Positions 17,287 to 28,115 of a stretch of 64,000 nt of DNA are shown one piece after another (within the stretch, counting starts at the first letter, position 1; every line of letters begins with the position of its first letter). This DNA comes from Arthrobacter sp. 131MFCol6.1. Its GTDB lineage: Bacteria > Actinomycetota > Actinomycetes > Actinomycetales > Micrococcaceae. The stretch lies in contig NZ_KB895544.1 of NCBI RefSeq assembly GCF_000374925.1, positions 176,574 to 240,573 on the forward strand, read 5' to 3'. The translations under genes and the position numbers were made by a program. The notes under the pieces were generated by a model. That model was not told the origin of the DNA. It searched no databases and saw only the letters and a program-made list of their open reading frames with translations.

Positions 17287-17326
17287 GCCCGCCCCATGAC
17301 CTCGTAGAACTCGGTCGGGGGCGGGC
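17287..17326 (+). terminator. GC-rich hairpin between aceA and aceB
   Basis: GCCCGCCCC (17287-17295) pairs with GGGGCGGGC (17318-17326) across a 22-base loop. No T-run follows, so it may attenuate or stabilise the aceA message rather than terminate fully. Confidence 0.45.
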
Positions 17327-17428
17327 ACAGGGCCCCTTTACGCAGGCTGCCGCAATACCGGCACCTTCGGCCTAGCGCGCACGTCACCACCCGCCGTCGA
17401 ACATTTGCTTCTCCGAGGAGAGATTGAA

Positions 17429-19102
<1,674 letters not shown>

Positions 19103-19235
19103 GACTCCGCGTCCCGGGCAACCGGGTCCGCACAGATTTCCGTTGGCTGGGCTGCCAGGCCCTTCGCAACAGGCACCCCGAAATCCGGGTGGCAGTCCGG
19201 CTACGGAATATCCCCGCGTACTCGACAACGGCGTC

Positions 19236-19290
19236 GAGACGACAGGTAAGGCCCATGTTCCTCGCGAACATGGGCCTCATCTGTCGTCTC
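19236..19290. terminator. Strong two-part bidirectional terminator after aceB
   Basis: GAGACGACAG (19236-19245) pairs with CTGTCGTCTC (19281-19290), and inside it GGCCCATGTTC (19250-19260) pairs with GAACATGGGCC (19266-19276). It stands between the convergent aceB and MFS genes and probably serves both. Confidence 0.8.
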
Positions 19291-19321
19291 GATTGAAATC
19301 ACCCCGGCGCGCGACAGCGAA

Positions 19322-20506
19322 TCAGTGTGGCTTCGGCACCCGGCGCAGGGACAGCGCGGTGCCCAGGATGAACGCGGCCACGGAGCACAGGATCATCAGC
19401 AGCGGTCCGGTCCAGGCGCCGGTGGTCCCGTGGACGTAGCCCAGCAGGGTCGGCGCCACTGCCCCGAAGGAGTATCCCGTGCCCTGGACGACGGCGGACA
19501 TCCGGGCAGCCGAGGCCTGGTCCCGCGCCAGCCGGATAATGGCCAGGAAGATCAGGGTGATGCCACCGCCCTGGGCCACACCTCCGAAGGAGCACCACAG
19601 CCACCACAGCTCCGGCGCGAGCAGCAGGCCCACGGGTACGGTGAGCCACAGCAGCCCCAGGGCGAGGCCTACCGCCGTCGTACTGGCGAACCGGGCCGCC
19701 AGCGGCACGCCCAGTCCGCCCACAATGGCCAGGATCTGGAAGAGCGACGACCCTGCCCCGGCGGCCGCGGGCGCCATGCCGAGTTCGTCCGAGAGCAGGC
19801 TCGGCAGCCAGGCGGTCACTCCGTAGTAGGAGAACGCCTGCCCCGCGAACCCGAAGGTCAGCGCCGCCGTGATCCACCGGGAGGTGAGCTTGCCGGGCCG
19901 CCGCGGGTCCGCCGCGGGGACGGCGGCAGGAATGAAGGCCCGCCGGCCAACCGCGATCGCCCAGACGGCGGCGGCCGCGACCGCGAAGAGGCCACTCGCG
20001 GCAATCGCGGGCCGCCAGCCCAGGAGTTCAGCCAGCGGCGCCGACACCATGGAGGTCAGGAACGAGCCGATATTCAGCGCAGCGGTGTAGGTGCCCATTG
20101 CCGCGCCCTGCCGGGCGGGGGTGAAGTCACGCCGGATGATCAGCGGGACCACGATGTTGCCGATCGTGATGGCGACGCCGAGGATCACCGTGCCCAGCAT
20201 GACCAGGGCTCCCCCGCCGGCCGAGCGGACCAGGACGCCGAAGAGCACGCCGAGCAGGGTCAGGGTGATGGCGAACTCGGGCCCCAGCTTGCGCCCGGCC
20301 AGCGAGGCCAGCGGCGCGGCCAGGGCAAAGCACAGCACCGGGATGCCGGTCAGGAATCCCAATTCCACCGGGGTGAACCCGAGATCGTCCTCCAGTTGGG
20401 CGATCACCGGGGCGACGGCCACCAACGGGCCGCGCATGTTCAGCGCGATGAGTCCGATCGCGAGCATGAGGAGCCAGCCGCGCGGTTCCCGGGCCAGACT
20501 GCTCAT
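19322..20506 (-). CDS. MFS transporter of the CynX/NimT type
   Basis: The 394-residue protein has about 12 hydrophobic segments, an N-terminal LMLAIGLIALNMRGPLVAVA and LASLAGRKLGPEFAI at the MFS loop 2-3, as in CynX/NimT-like members that export or import cyanate, nitroimidazoles and other small compounds. Substrate is unknown. ATG at 20506 is chosen because the upstream extension is Ala/Ser/Arg-rich and not membrane-like. It is convergent with aceB and follows the ROK gene on the same strand after 137 bases. Confidence 0.8.
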   Translation of the reverse strand: MSSLAREPRGWLLMLAIGLIALNMRGPLVAVAPVIAQLEDDLGFTPVELGFLTGIPVLCFALAAPLASLAGRKLGPEFAITLTLLGVLFGVLVRSAGGGALVMLGTVILGVAITIGNIVVPLIIRRDFTPARQGAAMGTYTAALNIGSFLTSMVSAPLAELLGWRPAIAASGLFAVAAAAVWAIAVGRRAFIPAAVPAADPRRPGKLTSRWITAALTFGFAGQAFSYYGVTAWLPSLLSDELGMAPAAAGAGSSLFQILAIVGGLGVPLAARFASTTAVGLALGLLWLTVPVGLLLAPELWWLWCSFGGVAQGGGITLIFLAIIRLARDQASAARMSAVVQGTGYSFGAVAPTLLGYVHGTTGAWTGPLLMILCSVAAFILGTALSLRRVPKPH

Positions 20507-20643
20507 GGGGTGGGCCGGTGCACGGCGGGCGGGCTGAAATATGATTTCATCAGTCCCATTGCTATCACGGGCCCCTGCCGCGCCTGCGGAATGTGACGCT
20601 GCCCGGGACACCCCTGCCGGGCGCGCCGCTTCCCGCGACACCC

Positions 20644-21855
20644 CTAGCCCGTGGCCTGCAGGGTCGCCTCAATGACGGCGGGTGAGAGCACGTGCTGCGT
20701 GACCATCTGGCTGGCGCCGAGGATGGCGGCCTGGTCGCCGGCCCGGGACACGCCGATCCGAAGATGCGTCGTGGCCAGCGGCAGCGAGCGCCGGTATACC
20801 ACTTCGCGGACGCCGGCCATCAGATGCTCGCCGGCCTGGCCGAGGCTGCCGCCGATCACAATCACCGAGGGGTTCAGGAGGTTCACTACCGTGGAGAGGA
20901 CGTCGCCGAGGTCCCGGCCGGCCTGCCGCAGCGCCTGGATGGCCTGCAGGTTGCCCTCCGCGACGAGGCGCAGCACGTCGCCGCCGTCGTGCGCCGGCAG
21001 GCCCTGCTGCGTCAGCGTCTTGGCGACGGCGGGTCCGGACGCCAGGGCTTCGAGGCACCCGTAGTTCCCGCAACGGCACAGCACGTCATCGCCGCGCGGA
21101 ACCCGGACGTGTCCGAGGTCGCCGGCCGTCCCGTTCGCTCCGCGCTGGAGCTGGCCGCTGCTGATGATGCCCGCCCCGATGCCGGTGGCCACCTTGATGA
21201 ACAGGAAGTTTTCGTCGTCAGGCCAGTGCGCCGCGCGCTCCCCCAACGCCATAATGTTCACGTCGTTGTCCACCAGGACCGGCACCGGAAGGGACCGCTG
21301 GACATGGCGGACGACGTCGAACCCGTCCCAGCCGGGCATGATCGGCGGCTTCACCGGCATGCCGGTGGCGTGTTCCACGGGTCCGGGTAGCCCGATCCCG
21401 GCGCCGGCCAGGTCCGCGGTGCCGCGGCCGGCCCCGCCGAGCAGCTGTAGCCCTTCCTCGATGACTCGGTCCAGGACAACCACCGGGCCGTCGGCGACGT
21501 CCTGTGCCAGGCGGCGTTCCGCGAGCACTTTTCCGTTGAGATCGGTGACGGCGATGATCACATGGGTGGCGCCGACGTCGACCGCCAGGACGACGCGGGC
21601 GGCGGGGTTGAAGGCAAAGCGCGACGGCGGGCGGCCGCCGCTGGAGCTCGCCTCCCCAGCGGGGCCAACGAGTCCGGAGACCATCAGCGCGTCGATGCGG
21701 GACGCAACGGTGGACCGGGCCAGCCCGGTGGTCAGGGCCAGTTCCGCGCGGGTCCGGGCCTTGCCGTCGCGCAGGAGTTGGAAGAGGTCGCCGGCGCGGG
21801 ACAGGCTGCCGCCGGCTTCGGGGGCTGGGGGTTCGGTGCCGGGGGGCGTACTCAT
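20644..21855 (-). CDS. ROK-family transcriptional regulator
   Basis: The 403-residue protein has an N-terminal winged helix (LLRDGKARTRAELALTTGL, RSTVASRIDALM) and a ROK sugar-kinase-like domain with DVGATHVIIAV, the zinc motif CRCGNYGCLEALASG and a glucokinase-like GIGLPGPVEHATG. ROK repressors sense a sugar or sugar phosphate. The gene is divergent from the oxidoreductase/ABC/isomerase island at 22.0-31.5 kb, and an inverted repeat overlaps that island's predicted promoter, so it most likely controls the island. ATG at 21855 is preferred over the upstream candidate at 21891. Confidence 0.9.
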   Translation of the reverse strand: MSTPPGTEPPAPEAGGSLSRAGDLFQLLRDGKARTRAELALTTGLARSTVASRIDALMVSGLVGPAGEASSSGGRPPSRFAFNPAARVVLAVDVGATHVIIAVTDLNGKVLAERRLAQDVADGPVVVLDRVIEEGLQLLGGAGRGTADLAGAGIGLPGPVEHATGMPVKPPIMPGWDGFDVVRHVQRSLPVPVLVDNDVNIMALGERAAHWPDDENFLFIKVATGIGAGIISSGQLQRGANGTAGDLGHVRVPRGDDVLCRCGNYGCLEALASGPAVAKTLTQQGLPAHDGGDVLRLVAEGNLQAIQALRQAGRDLGDVLSTVVNLLNPSVIVIGGSLGQAGEHLMAGVREVVYRRSLPLATTHLRIGVSRAGDQAAILGASQMVTQHVLSPAVIEATLQATG

Positions 21856-21920
21856 GAGTAAGTGATAGCACGAAGACCTTCTGCATGTCACGCTTCACAA
21901 AGTTTGACACGTAGTTTCCA

Positions 21921-21957
21921 ACTTTTGCTTGACGCCCGGCAAAAGTGTCTCTAGCTT
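21921..21957 (+). promoter_or_regulatory. Promoter overlapped by inverted repeat, start of catabolic island
   Basis: TTGACG (21929-21934) and TAGCTT (21952-21957) are 17 bases apart, a good sigma-70-type promoter. A perfect inverted repeat, ACTTTTGC (21921-21928) and GCAAAAGT (21939-21946), straddles the -35 region and spacer. This geometry fits an operator for the divergent ROK repressor. Confidence 0.65.
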
Positions 21958-22037
21958 TGGCTGTGAGCCAGATCACCGGCCTGGGCAGCCTGGCTGCCAG
22001 TGGACGGTTCCGGGACTACGAAGGGGTATGAACGAAC

Positions 22038-23135
22038 TTGTCGAGCCAAGAACATGCGTCGCCGGCGCCGCTGGGCGTGGGGATCCTGGGTGCCGGCCCC
22101 GTCACGCAGGCGATCCACCTCCCGTCCCTCGCCAGGCTGCGGGACATCCTGGAAGTCCGTCACATCATGGACGTCGACCCGGCGGTCGCCGAATCCGTGG
22201 CCGCCCGGGTCGGGGCCCGCTTCAGTACCAGCACGGAGGAGCTTCTGGCGGATCCCGCGGTCGAAATCGTCGCGATCTGCAGCCCGCACCAGTTCCACGC
22301 CGTCCAGGTGATCGCCGCCTGCCGCGCCGGCAAGAAGGCTGTCCTGTGCGAAAAGCCCTTCGCCATGAACGGCGAGGAAGCCGCGGCCATCGCCGCCGTG
22401 TCCGCCGAAACGGGGGTGCCGATCGTCGTCGGCGCCATGCACACCTTTGACCCGGGCTGGCTAGCGGCGGAAGCGGCGTGGGGCAGCCTGCCGGAACAGG
22501 TCCACACCGTCCGGTCCTCGATCGTCCTGCCGCCCAACCCCCGCTTCGAGGACTTTGCGACCGAGATCGTGGGCCGCGGCCCCGCGGCGCCCTCCGCCGC
22601 CGGCAAGGCTTCCGGCCCTGATTCGGCCGCCGTGAAGGCCATGCTGACCGGCGGCGTCATGGGCCTGGCCATCCACGACCTGCCCCTGGTCCGCCGGTTC
22701 GCCCCGGATTTCCGGGATGTCGAGGTCCTGTACGCGCAGACCGTCCTGCCGTTCGGCTACGTCATCTCACTGCGGGCCGGCGCGGTGACCATCGAACTCC
22801 GCGCCGCGATGAACGGCATCTGGGAACCGTCCTGGACGTTCGAGGCCATCGGTGACGACGCCTCCCTGTCTATCGACTTCACTCCGTCCTACGTTCACGC
22901 CGGCTCGGCGACCGCCCGGATCCGGACCGCCGCCAGCACCACGGTCCTTGGCCCCTTCGGCCACAACGGTTACGAGGGCGAATGGCGCAAACTCGCCGAA
23001 ATCGCCAACGGCACCGGAACGGCCCCCCGCCCGGAGACGCTGATCCACGATCTGGAATTCGCCCTCGCGATCGCGGACGCCGCCGCCGCTTGCGTCGATG
23101 CCGGCAACGCCGCCTACGAGGAGGCCAGCGCATGA
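22038..23135 (+). CDS. Gfo/Idh/MocA family oxidoreductase
   Basis: The 365-residue protein has the Rossmann motif GILGAGPVTQ and CEKPFAMN near residue 105. It is the first gene of the ROK-linked island. The start is a TTG at 22038 preceded by AAGGGG; the nearby ATG at 22028 is in another frame. It overlaps the next gene by 4 bases (ATGA), so the two are coupled. Members use NAD(P) to oxidise a sugar hydroxyl; the substrate is unknown. Confidence 0.85.
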   Translation: MSSQEHASPAPLGVGILGAGPVTQAIHLPSLARLRDILEVRHIMDVDPAVAESVAARVGARFSTSTEELLADPAVEIVAICSPHQFHAVQVIAACRAGKKAVLCEKPFAMNGEEAAAIAAVSAETGVPIVVGAMHTFDPGWLAAEAAWGSLPEQVHTVRSSIVLPPNPRFEDFATEIVGRGPAAPSAAGKASGPDSAAVKAMLTGGVMGLAIHDLPLVRRFAPDFRDVEVLYAQTVLPFGYVISLRAGAVTIELRAAMNGIWEPSWTFEAIGDDASLSIDFTPSYVHAGSATARIRTAASTTVLGPFGHNGYEGEWRKLAEIANGTGTAPRPETLIHDLEFALAIADAAAACVDAGNAAYEEASA

Positions 23136-23968
23136 GTACCCCGCTCCTGGTCCAGGCCGGCCCGGACGCCGAACGGGCCGGCACCGTCGGAGCCGTCATC
23201 GCATCCCTGCCGGTTTCCTTCGCCCCGGCCGACGGCGGGCCGGACGTCGTCGCCCTCGCCGGCACCGCCGGCTGGGCCGCTGCCGCCACCGAAGCGGTCC
23301 GCAGCGGAGTCCGCGGCGTCGTCGTCGTTGATCCTGTGGCGGAAGATCCCGCGGCGCTGGCCGCGGCAGCCGCCGGGGCGGGCACCGCGGTGGTCCTTGA
23401 CCAGACATGGGCGTCAAACCCCATCCTCGCGGAGTCCCAGGCCGCGGTCCGGACGGCCATCGCCGATGCCCTGGCCGACGCCGTGCTGCTGGACTCCGTG
23501 GCGTGGGGCGTCCCCGGAACCGACCCGGAGGTGCTGCTCACCCGGCATCTTGGCACGGTCCTGGCCGTCGGTGTCGAGCTGAAAGACCTTCGGGTCATCC
23601 AGCGCAACTCCAACGGCTACACCGTGATCGGCAGCCTCCCGGGCGGGGCGCCGGCGGCCCTGCAGGGCATCACCACGTCCTCTCTCCCCGCGACGGCCAC
23701 AGTTTCGGTCCTGACCTCGACCGGACGGGCGGACATCACCCTCCCGGACGCCTCCGCAGGCTGGCCGGCGGAGGTCCGGTCGGTCACCGCCGCCGGGGCC
23801 ACCACGTTCCCCACCACCTACGAATCGGCCCACCGGCACAGCTGGAGGCGGCTCCGCGCCGCCGTCGACTCCGGCGCCCCGGAGGCCGACCTGGAACGGT
23901 TTGCCGCCTTGACGGAACTCGTCGGGCAGCTCCACGACTCACCGCGTTCACCGCACCAACCGCACTAA
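23132..23968 (+). CDS. Unknown protein coupled to Gfo/Idh/MocA oxidoreductase
   Basis: The 278-residue protein is not recognised. It opens with MSTPLLVQAGPDAERAG, is Ala/Val-rich, and has alternating strands and helices in the first half (VVALAG, VVVVDP, TAVVLD), suggesting an alpha/beta Rossmann-like fold without a glycine-rich nucleotide motif. Its C-terminal third contains YESAHRHSWRRLRAAVDSG. Its ATG overlaps the stop of the preceding oxidoreductase, implying coupled translation and perhaps complex formation. It may be a degenerate oxidoreductase-like partner. The start at 23132 is supported by the ATGA overlap. Confidence 0.7.
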   Translation: MSTPLLVQAGPDAERAGTVGAVIASLPVSFAPADGGPDVVALAGTAGWAAAATEAVRSGVRGVVVVDPVAEDPAALAAAAAGAGTAVVLDQTWASNPILAESQAAVRTAIADALADAVLLDSVAWGVPGTDPEVLLTRHLGTVLAVGVELKDLRVIQRNSNGYTVIGSLPGGAPAALQGITTSSLPATATVSVLTSTGRADITLPDASAGWPAEVRSVTAAGATTFPTTYESAHRHSWRRLRAAVDSGAPEADLERFAALTELVGQLHDSPRSPHQPH

Positions 23969-24082
23969 CTGCCCCATCTGCACTGCCAGCCTCACCTGCA
24001 CTGCCAGCAAGTCCTTCCGCATCAACTCACTGTCGAGAAGGCCGTCCGCGACGCCGCGGCCCGGTCATGAAAGGAAATCATC

Positions 24083-25408
24083 GTGACGATCAAGTCCTCT
24101 GTTACCTCCACCGCATTCTCCCGCCGGGGATTCCTGGGCTTCGCCGCAGCCGCGGCCAGCGCCCCGCTCCTCGCAGCGTGCGGCGGCGGCTCCGCATCCC
24201 AGTCCGGGGGCGGCAGCGGCGTCATCAAGTTCTGGGACATGCCGTGGGCCACGCCGGCCTACAACGACGCCGCCAAGAAGATCGCAGAGGGCTACGCACC
24301 GGCGTCGGGCAACCTCAAGGCCAGTTACCAGACCATCCAGTGGAACAACTTTTACCAGACGTTCTCCTCGGCCATCGCATCCAAGACCGGACCGGCGGTA
24401 TCCACCGGCGGCGGCTTCCAGGCCTTCCAGTTTGAGCAGCAGGGCCAGATCGCCTACGCGGACAAGGTCGTGGAGGAACTGAAGAAGAACGGCATGTACG
24501 ACGATTTCCTGCCGGGCGTCCTGGATCCCTTCAAGTCGGACAAGGGCTACGTGGCAGTCCCATGGCAGCTGGACATGCGCGTGTTCTGGTACCGGAAGTC
24601 GCTGTTCGAGAAGGCCGGAGTGGCCCTCCCCACCGACTGGCCGACCCTGCTGGAGGCGGGCAAGGCACTGAAGAAGATCGGCGCCTTCGGCTTCACCACC
24701 GGCTCCGGTGCCGGCAACAACTACGGCAACCACTCCATGATCATGATGATGGTGAACAACGGCGGCGGCGTGTTCAATAAGGACGGCGAACTGGACGTCA
24801 TGAACGACCGCAACGTCGAGGCCATCGAGTTCGTCTCGGAACTCGTCTCCAACGGCATCGTGGACCCCGCCGCGGTCAGCTACACCACCGACAACATGTC
24901 CGCCCAGTGGAAGGACAAGAAGGCAGGCTTCGGCCTGTTCCAGGTCAACGTCCCGCAGCGCGTCGGCGACACCTCGGGAGACCTTCTTGTCGCGGACCCC
25001 ATCACGGGCCCGCACGGGGACAAGGCCACGATTGTCTTCCCCAACAACATCATGATGTACACAAACACGCCCTCGCAGGCTTCGTCCGAGGCCTTCCTGG
25101 TCGCCTACCTGGGGCAGTTGAAGCAGCTGTGGCAGCAGAAGCTGATGTCTGCCCTGCCTGTGTTCAAGTCCATCACCGAGCTCCCCGAGTTTGCCAACGA
25201 CCCCAACAACGTCAAGATCGTCAAAGAATGGCAGCCCATCGCCAAGACGTTCGCCTCGCAGGGCAACACGCTCAATGCCAACCTTGCCGTGCTCGACGGC
25301 GGCCAGGCCCTCAACCAGTTCACGCAGACCATCCTCACGGGCAAGACCGACGCCAAGTCCGCACTGCAGACGTTCCAGTCCGGACTGCAATCCGTCCTGA
25401 AGAAGTAA
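24083..25408 (+). CDS. ABC sugar transporter substrate-binding lipoprotein (Tat type)
   Basis: The 441-residue protein has a twin-arginine signal (SRRGFLGFAAAAASAP) ending in the lipobox LLAAC (Cys about 33), so it is likely exported folded and lipid-anchored. The body is a family-1 extracellular solute-binding protein (IKFWDMPWATPAYNDAAKKI, FWYRKSLFEKAGVALPTDWPTLLEAG). It would deliver an oligosaccharide or glycoside to the two permeases that follow. The start is a GTG with AAAGGAA upstream. The tract before it (23969-24082) has short TGCACTGCCAGC direct repeats. Confidence 0.93.
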   Translation: MTIKSSVTSTAFSRRGFLGFAAAAASAPLLAACGGGSASQSGGGSGVIKFWDMPWATPAYNDAAKKIAEGYAPASGNLKASYQTIQWNNFYQTFSSAIASKTGPAVSTGGGFQAFQFEQQGQIAYADKVVEELKKNGMYDDFLPGVLDPFKSDKGYVAVPWQLDMRVFWYRKSLFEKAGVALPTDWPTLLEAGKALKKIGAFGFTTGSGAGNNYGNHSMIMMMVNNGGGVFNKDGELDVMNDRNVEAIEFVSELVSNGIVDPAAVSYTTDNMSAQWKDKKAGFGLFQVNVPQRVGDTSGDLLVADPITGPHGDKATIVFPNNIMMYTNTPSQASSEAFLVAYLGQLKQLWQQKLMSALPVFKSITELPEFANDPNNVKIVKEWQPIAKTFASQGNTLNANLAVLDGGQALNQFTQTILTGKTDAKSALQTFQSGLQSVLKK

Positions 25409-25419
25409 GCGGGCCTTCC

Positions 25420-26379
25420 ATGGCATTGACCACAGCCCAGACCGGCCTGAGCCGGGCCCGCCGGGGCGTTGCCCCCGGCGGCCCCGGCAAGCCCGCAAAC
25501 CGCAAGAGCAAGCTCAGCTCGCAGACCCGCAAGACCTTCTTCTGGCTCCTGCTGCCCTCCGTCATCCTGCTCGTCCTGATCCACGGCTACCCGCTCGTGT
25601 ACGCCGGGGTGCAGGCCACACATGACGGGTCCCTGATCGAGACCGGCGAATTCGTCGGCCTGGAAAACTTCGCCAACGTCCTGGCCTCCGACGCCTTCTG
25701 GAAGGCGGCCCGCTTCACGCTCCTGTTCACGATCGTGGGAGTCTTCGGCTCCTGGCTCCTCGGGCTGGGCCTGGCCCTGCTGCTGCGCACCAAAATCCCG
25801 GCCGGCGGACTCTTCAAGGTCCTCCTGCTCCTGCCGTGGGTGGTCCCGATCGTGGTGTCCTCCACCGCCTGGAACTGGCTGGTGGGCACGCCCGACAGTC
25901 TCGTCCCGGGCATGTTCCGGAACCTCGGGCTGGGAACCCCGCTGTTCCTGGCGGACCCGACCCTCGCGGCCATCACCGTGATGGTGTTCAAGGTCTGGAT
26001 CAGCTTCCCGTTCATGATGATGATGACCTCGGCGGCCCTGGCGTCCGTGGACACCACCGTCTACGAGGCCGCCAGCATGGACGGCGCCAGCCGCTGGCAG
26101 CAGTTCAGCCAGATCACGCTGCCCCTGATCGCCCGGTCCACGTACATCAGCTGGATCCTCATGACGATCTTCTGTGTGAACGACTTCCCCACCATCTACC
26201 TGCTCACCGGCGGCGGACCCGTGGACGCCACCACGTCCCTCGTGGTCCTGGCCTACCGGACCGTGTTCCAGGACTTCCAGACCGGACCCGGCGTCGCGAT
26301 CGCCTTCCTTATGACAATTACCCTCGTGGTGGTCTCGGTCATCCTGTACCGCCAGATCCGAAAGTCGAGCGTCGAATAA
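25420..26379 (+). CDS. ABC sugar transporter permease (MalF type)
   Basis: The 319-residue membrane protein has about six membrane segments and the EAA loop EAASMDGASRWQQFSQITLP that docks on the ATPase. A basic cytoplasmic N-terminus (about 35 residues) precedes the first segment. It starts 11 bases after the binding-protein gene and its stop overlaps the next permease's start by one base (TAATG). No ATPase gene is nearby, so a shared MsiK-type ATPase elsewhere is presumably used, as is common for actinobacterial sugar importers. Confidence 0.93.
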   Translation: MALTTAQTGLSRARRGVAPGGPGKPANRKSKLSSQTRKTFFWLLLPSVILLVLIHGYPLVYAGVQATHDGSLIETGEFVGLENFANVLASDAFWKAARFTLLFTIVGVFGSWLLGLGLALLLRTKIPAGGLFKVLLLLPWVVPIVVSSTAWNWLVGTPDSLVPGMFRNLGLGTPLFLADPTLAAITVMVFKVWISFPFMMMMTSAALASVDTTVYEAASMDGASRWQQFSQITLPLIARSTYISWILMTIFCVNDFPTIYLLTGGGPVDATTSLVVLAYRTVFQDFQTGPGVAIAFLMTITLVVVSVILYRQIRKSSVE

Positions 26380-27272
26380 TGAGCGCAGTAGTCCACGCCC
26401 ACCCCCAGTCCGGCCCTGTCCTCGGCGTCGCCGATACCGGCAAGCCCAACCGCTCCCTGTCCGACGCCGGCCTGCGCGGCCGCTGGTGGCGTTTCGCCCT
26501 GATCCTGGCCATCACCGCCGTCGTACTCGTTCCCATCATGGTCACCGTCGTACTCGCCTTCACCCCCGGACCCACCAGCACAGCCACGGGCTTCACGCTG
26601 GAGAACTTCGGCTCCGTGTTCTCCGAGACGCTCGCGTCGACCTGGCTGCAGAACAGCCTCATCACCACGCTCAGCACGGTGGTGGTCGCGGTGGCGGTCG
26701 CCGCCCCTGCAGGCTATGTCCTCTCCCGCGGCCGTAGCAAGGCAGTCTCCGGCTACTCGCTGCTCCTGTTCGTCATGCAGTCGCTGCCCATCATCACCTC
26801 GGTGGTGCCGCTGTTCATCCTGTTCGCCGGGATGGGCCTGGTGGACAACCTGATGGGCCTGACCATCATCTACGTCGGTTCGACCATGACCGTGGCCACG
26901 TGGATGATGGCCGCCTACTTCGATTCCATCCCCATCAGCCTGGAGGAAGCCTCCTGGATCGACGGCTGCTCGGTGTTCGGCAGCTTCACGAAGGTGGTGC
27001 TGCGGAACTCGCTCCCGGGCGTTCTGTCCACCGCGATCTTCGCCTTCCTGCTGGCCTGGAACGACTACCTGGTTGCCATCGTGTTCCTGCGCTCCACAGA
27101 AATCTTCACCCTGCCCATGGGCGTGCAGTCCTTCTTCCAGCAGAATCAAACTGACTGGACATCCGTCATGGCCCTGGCTGTGATCATGATGCTCCCGCCC
27201 ATCATCGTCTTCGCCGCCCTGAACAAGTACTTCAGCGTCGGCGGCATCGGCGGATCCCTCGCCGGCCGCTAG
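26379..27272 (+). CDS. ABC sugar transporter permease (MalG type)
   Basis: The 297-residue membrane protein has about six segments and an EAA-type loop, EEASWIDGCSVFGSFTKVVL, followed by a long final helix pair (VMALAVIMMLPPIIVFAALN). It forms the import channel with the preceding permease, and the two genes overlap at TAATG. An isomerase gene follows 87 bases later in the same direction. Confidence 0.93.
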   Translation: MSAVVHAHPQSGPVLGVADTGKPNRSLSDAGLRGRWWRFALILAITAVVLVPIMVTVVLAFTPGPTSTATGFTLENFGSVFSETLASTWLQNSLITTLSTVVVAVAVAAPAGYVLSRGRSKAVSGYSLLLFVMQSLPIITSVVPLFILFAGMGLVDNLMGLTIIYVGSTMTVATWMMAAYFDSIPISLEEASWIDGCSVFGSFTKVVLRNSLPGVLSTAIFAFLLAWNDYLVAIVFLRSTEIFTLPMGVQSFFQQNQTDWTSVMALAVIMMLPPIIVFAALNKYFSVGGIGGSLAGR

Positions 27273-27359
27273 GCACTGAACCCCATCCCCGACGCCGGCC
27301 GGCTAACCGCCGGGCGGCCCACCTCCTTGAGAACTACTGACTCCCCGCAAAGGAACGAA

Positions 27360-28115
27360 ATGTCCTACTCAATCCAGCTGTACACCCTCCGCAACGCCCT
27401 CCAGGAAGACCTGCCCGGCACCATCAGGCGAGTTGCCGAGCTCGGCTTCACCCAGGTTGAGCCCTACAACTTCGTGGCCACGGCCGCCGAGCTCGGCGCC
27501 GCGCTGAAGGAGAACGGCCTGACCGCGCCGTCCGGCCACGCCCCGCTGCTGAGCCAGGACCAGGACGAAATCTTCGCCGCGGCCAAGGAACTCGGCATCA
27601 GCACGGTGATCGACCCCTACCTCCCGGCCGAGCACTGGCAGTCCGCCGAGGACATCCAGGCCACCGCCGCGAAACTCAACGCCGCCGCCAAGAAGGGCGC
27701 CGGGTACGGCATCCGCGTCGGCTACCACAACCACGCCTGGGAGCTGGAGTCCAGCATTGAGGGACAGACCGCCCTGGAGTACTTCGAAGGACTGCTGGAC
27801 CCGGAACTGGTCCTGGAAGTGGACACCTACTGGGCCGCCGTCGGCGGCCAGGACCCGGTGCAGCTGCTGCAGCGCCTGGGCGACCGGGTCAGGTTCATCC
27901 ACATCAAGGATGGCCCCGTCTCCACGGACACCAAGGCGCAGCAGCCGGCCGGGCAGGGCAAGATCGCCGTGTGGGACGTCATCGCCGCGGCGCAGTCCCT
28001 CGAAGTCGGCGTAGTGGAATTCGACGACTACTCCGGCGACATCTTCGAGGGCATCGCCCAGTCCCTGGGCTACCTGCAGAGCGGTTCCGCCAACGCGCAG
28101 GGCGTGAACGCATGA
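27360..28115 (+). CDS. Sugar phosphate isomerase/epimerase (IolE/IolI-like TIM barrel)
   Basis: The 251-residue protein has the AP-endonuclease-2 fold with likely metal and substrate segments YHNHAWE (about residue 122), LEVDTYWAAVGGQDP and FIHIKDGP. Length and motifs are typical of the small IolE/IolI-like isomerases found with Gfo/Idh/MocA enzymes. ATG at 27360 is preferred, since AAAGGAACGAA lies upstream. The stop overlaps the next gene's ATG (ATGA). It likely acts on the keto product of one of the neighbouring dehydrogenases; the exact reaction is unknown. Confidence 0.88.
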   Translation: MSYSIQLYTLRNALQEDLPGTIRRVAELGFTQVEPYNFVATAAELGAALKENGLTAPSGHAPLLSQDQDEIFAAAKELGISTVIDPYLPAEHWQSAEDIQATAAKLNAAAKKGAGYGIRVGYHNHAWELESSIEGQTALEYFEGLLDPELVLEVDTYWAAVGGQDPVQLLQRLGDRVRFIHIKDGPVSTDTKAQQPAGQGKIAVWDVIAAAQSLEVGVVEFDDYSGDIFEGIAQSLGYLQSGSANAQGVNA

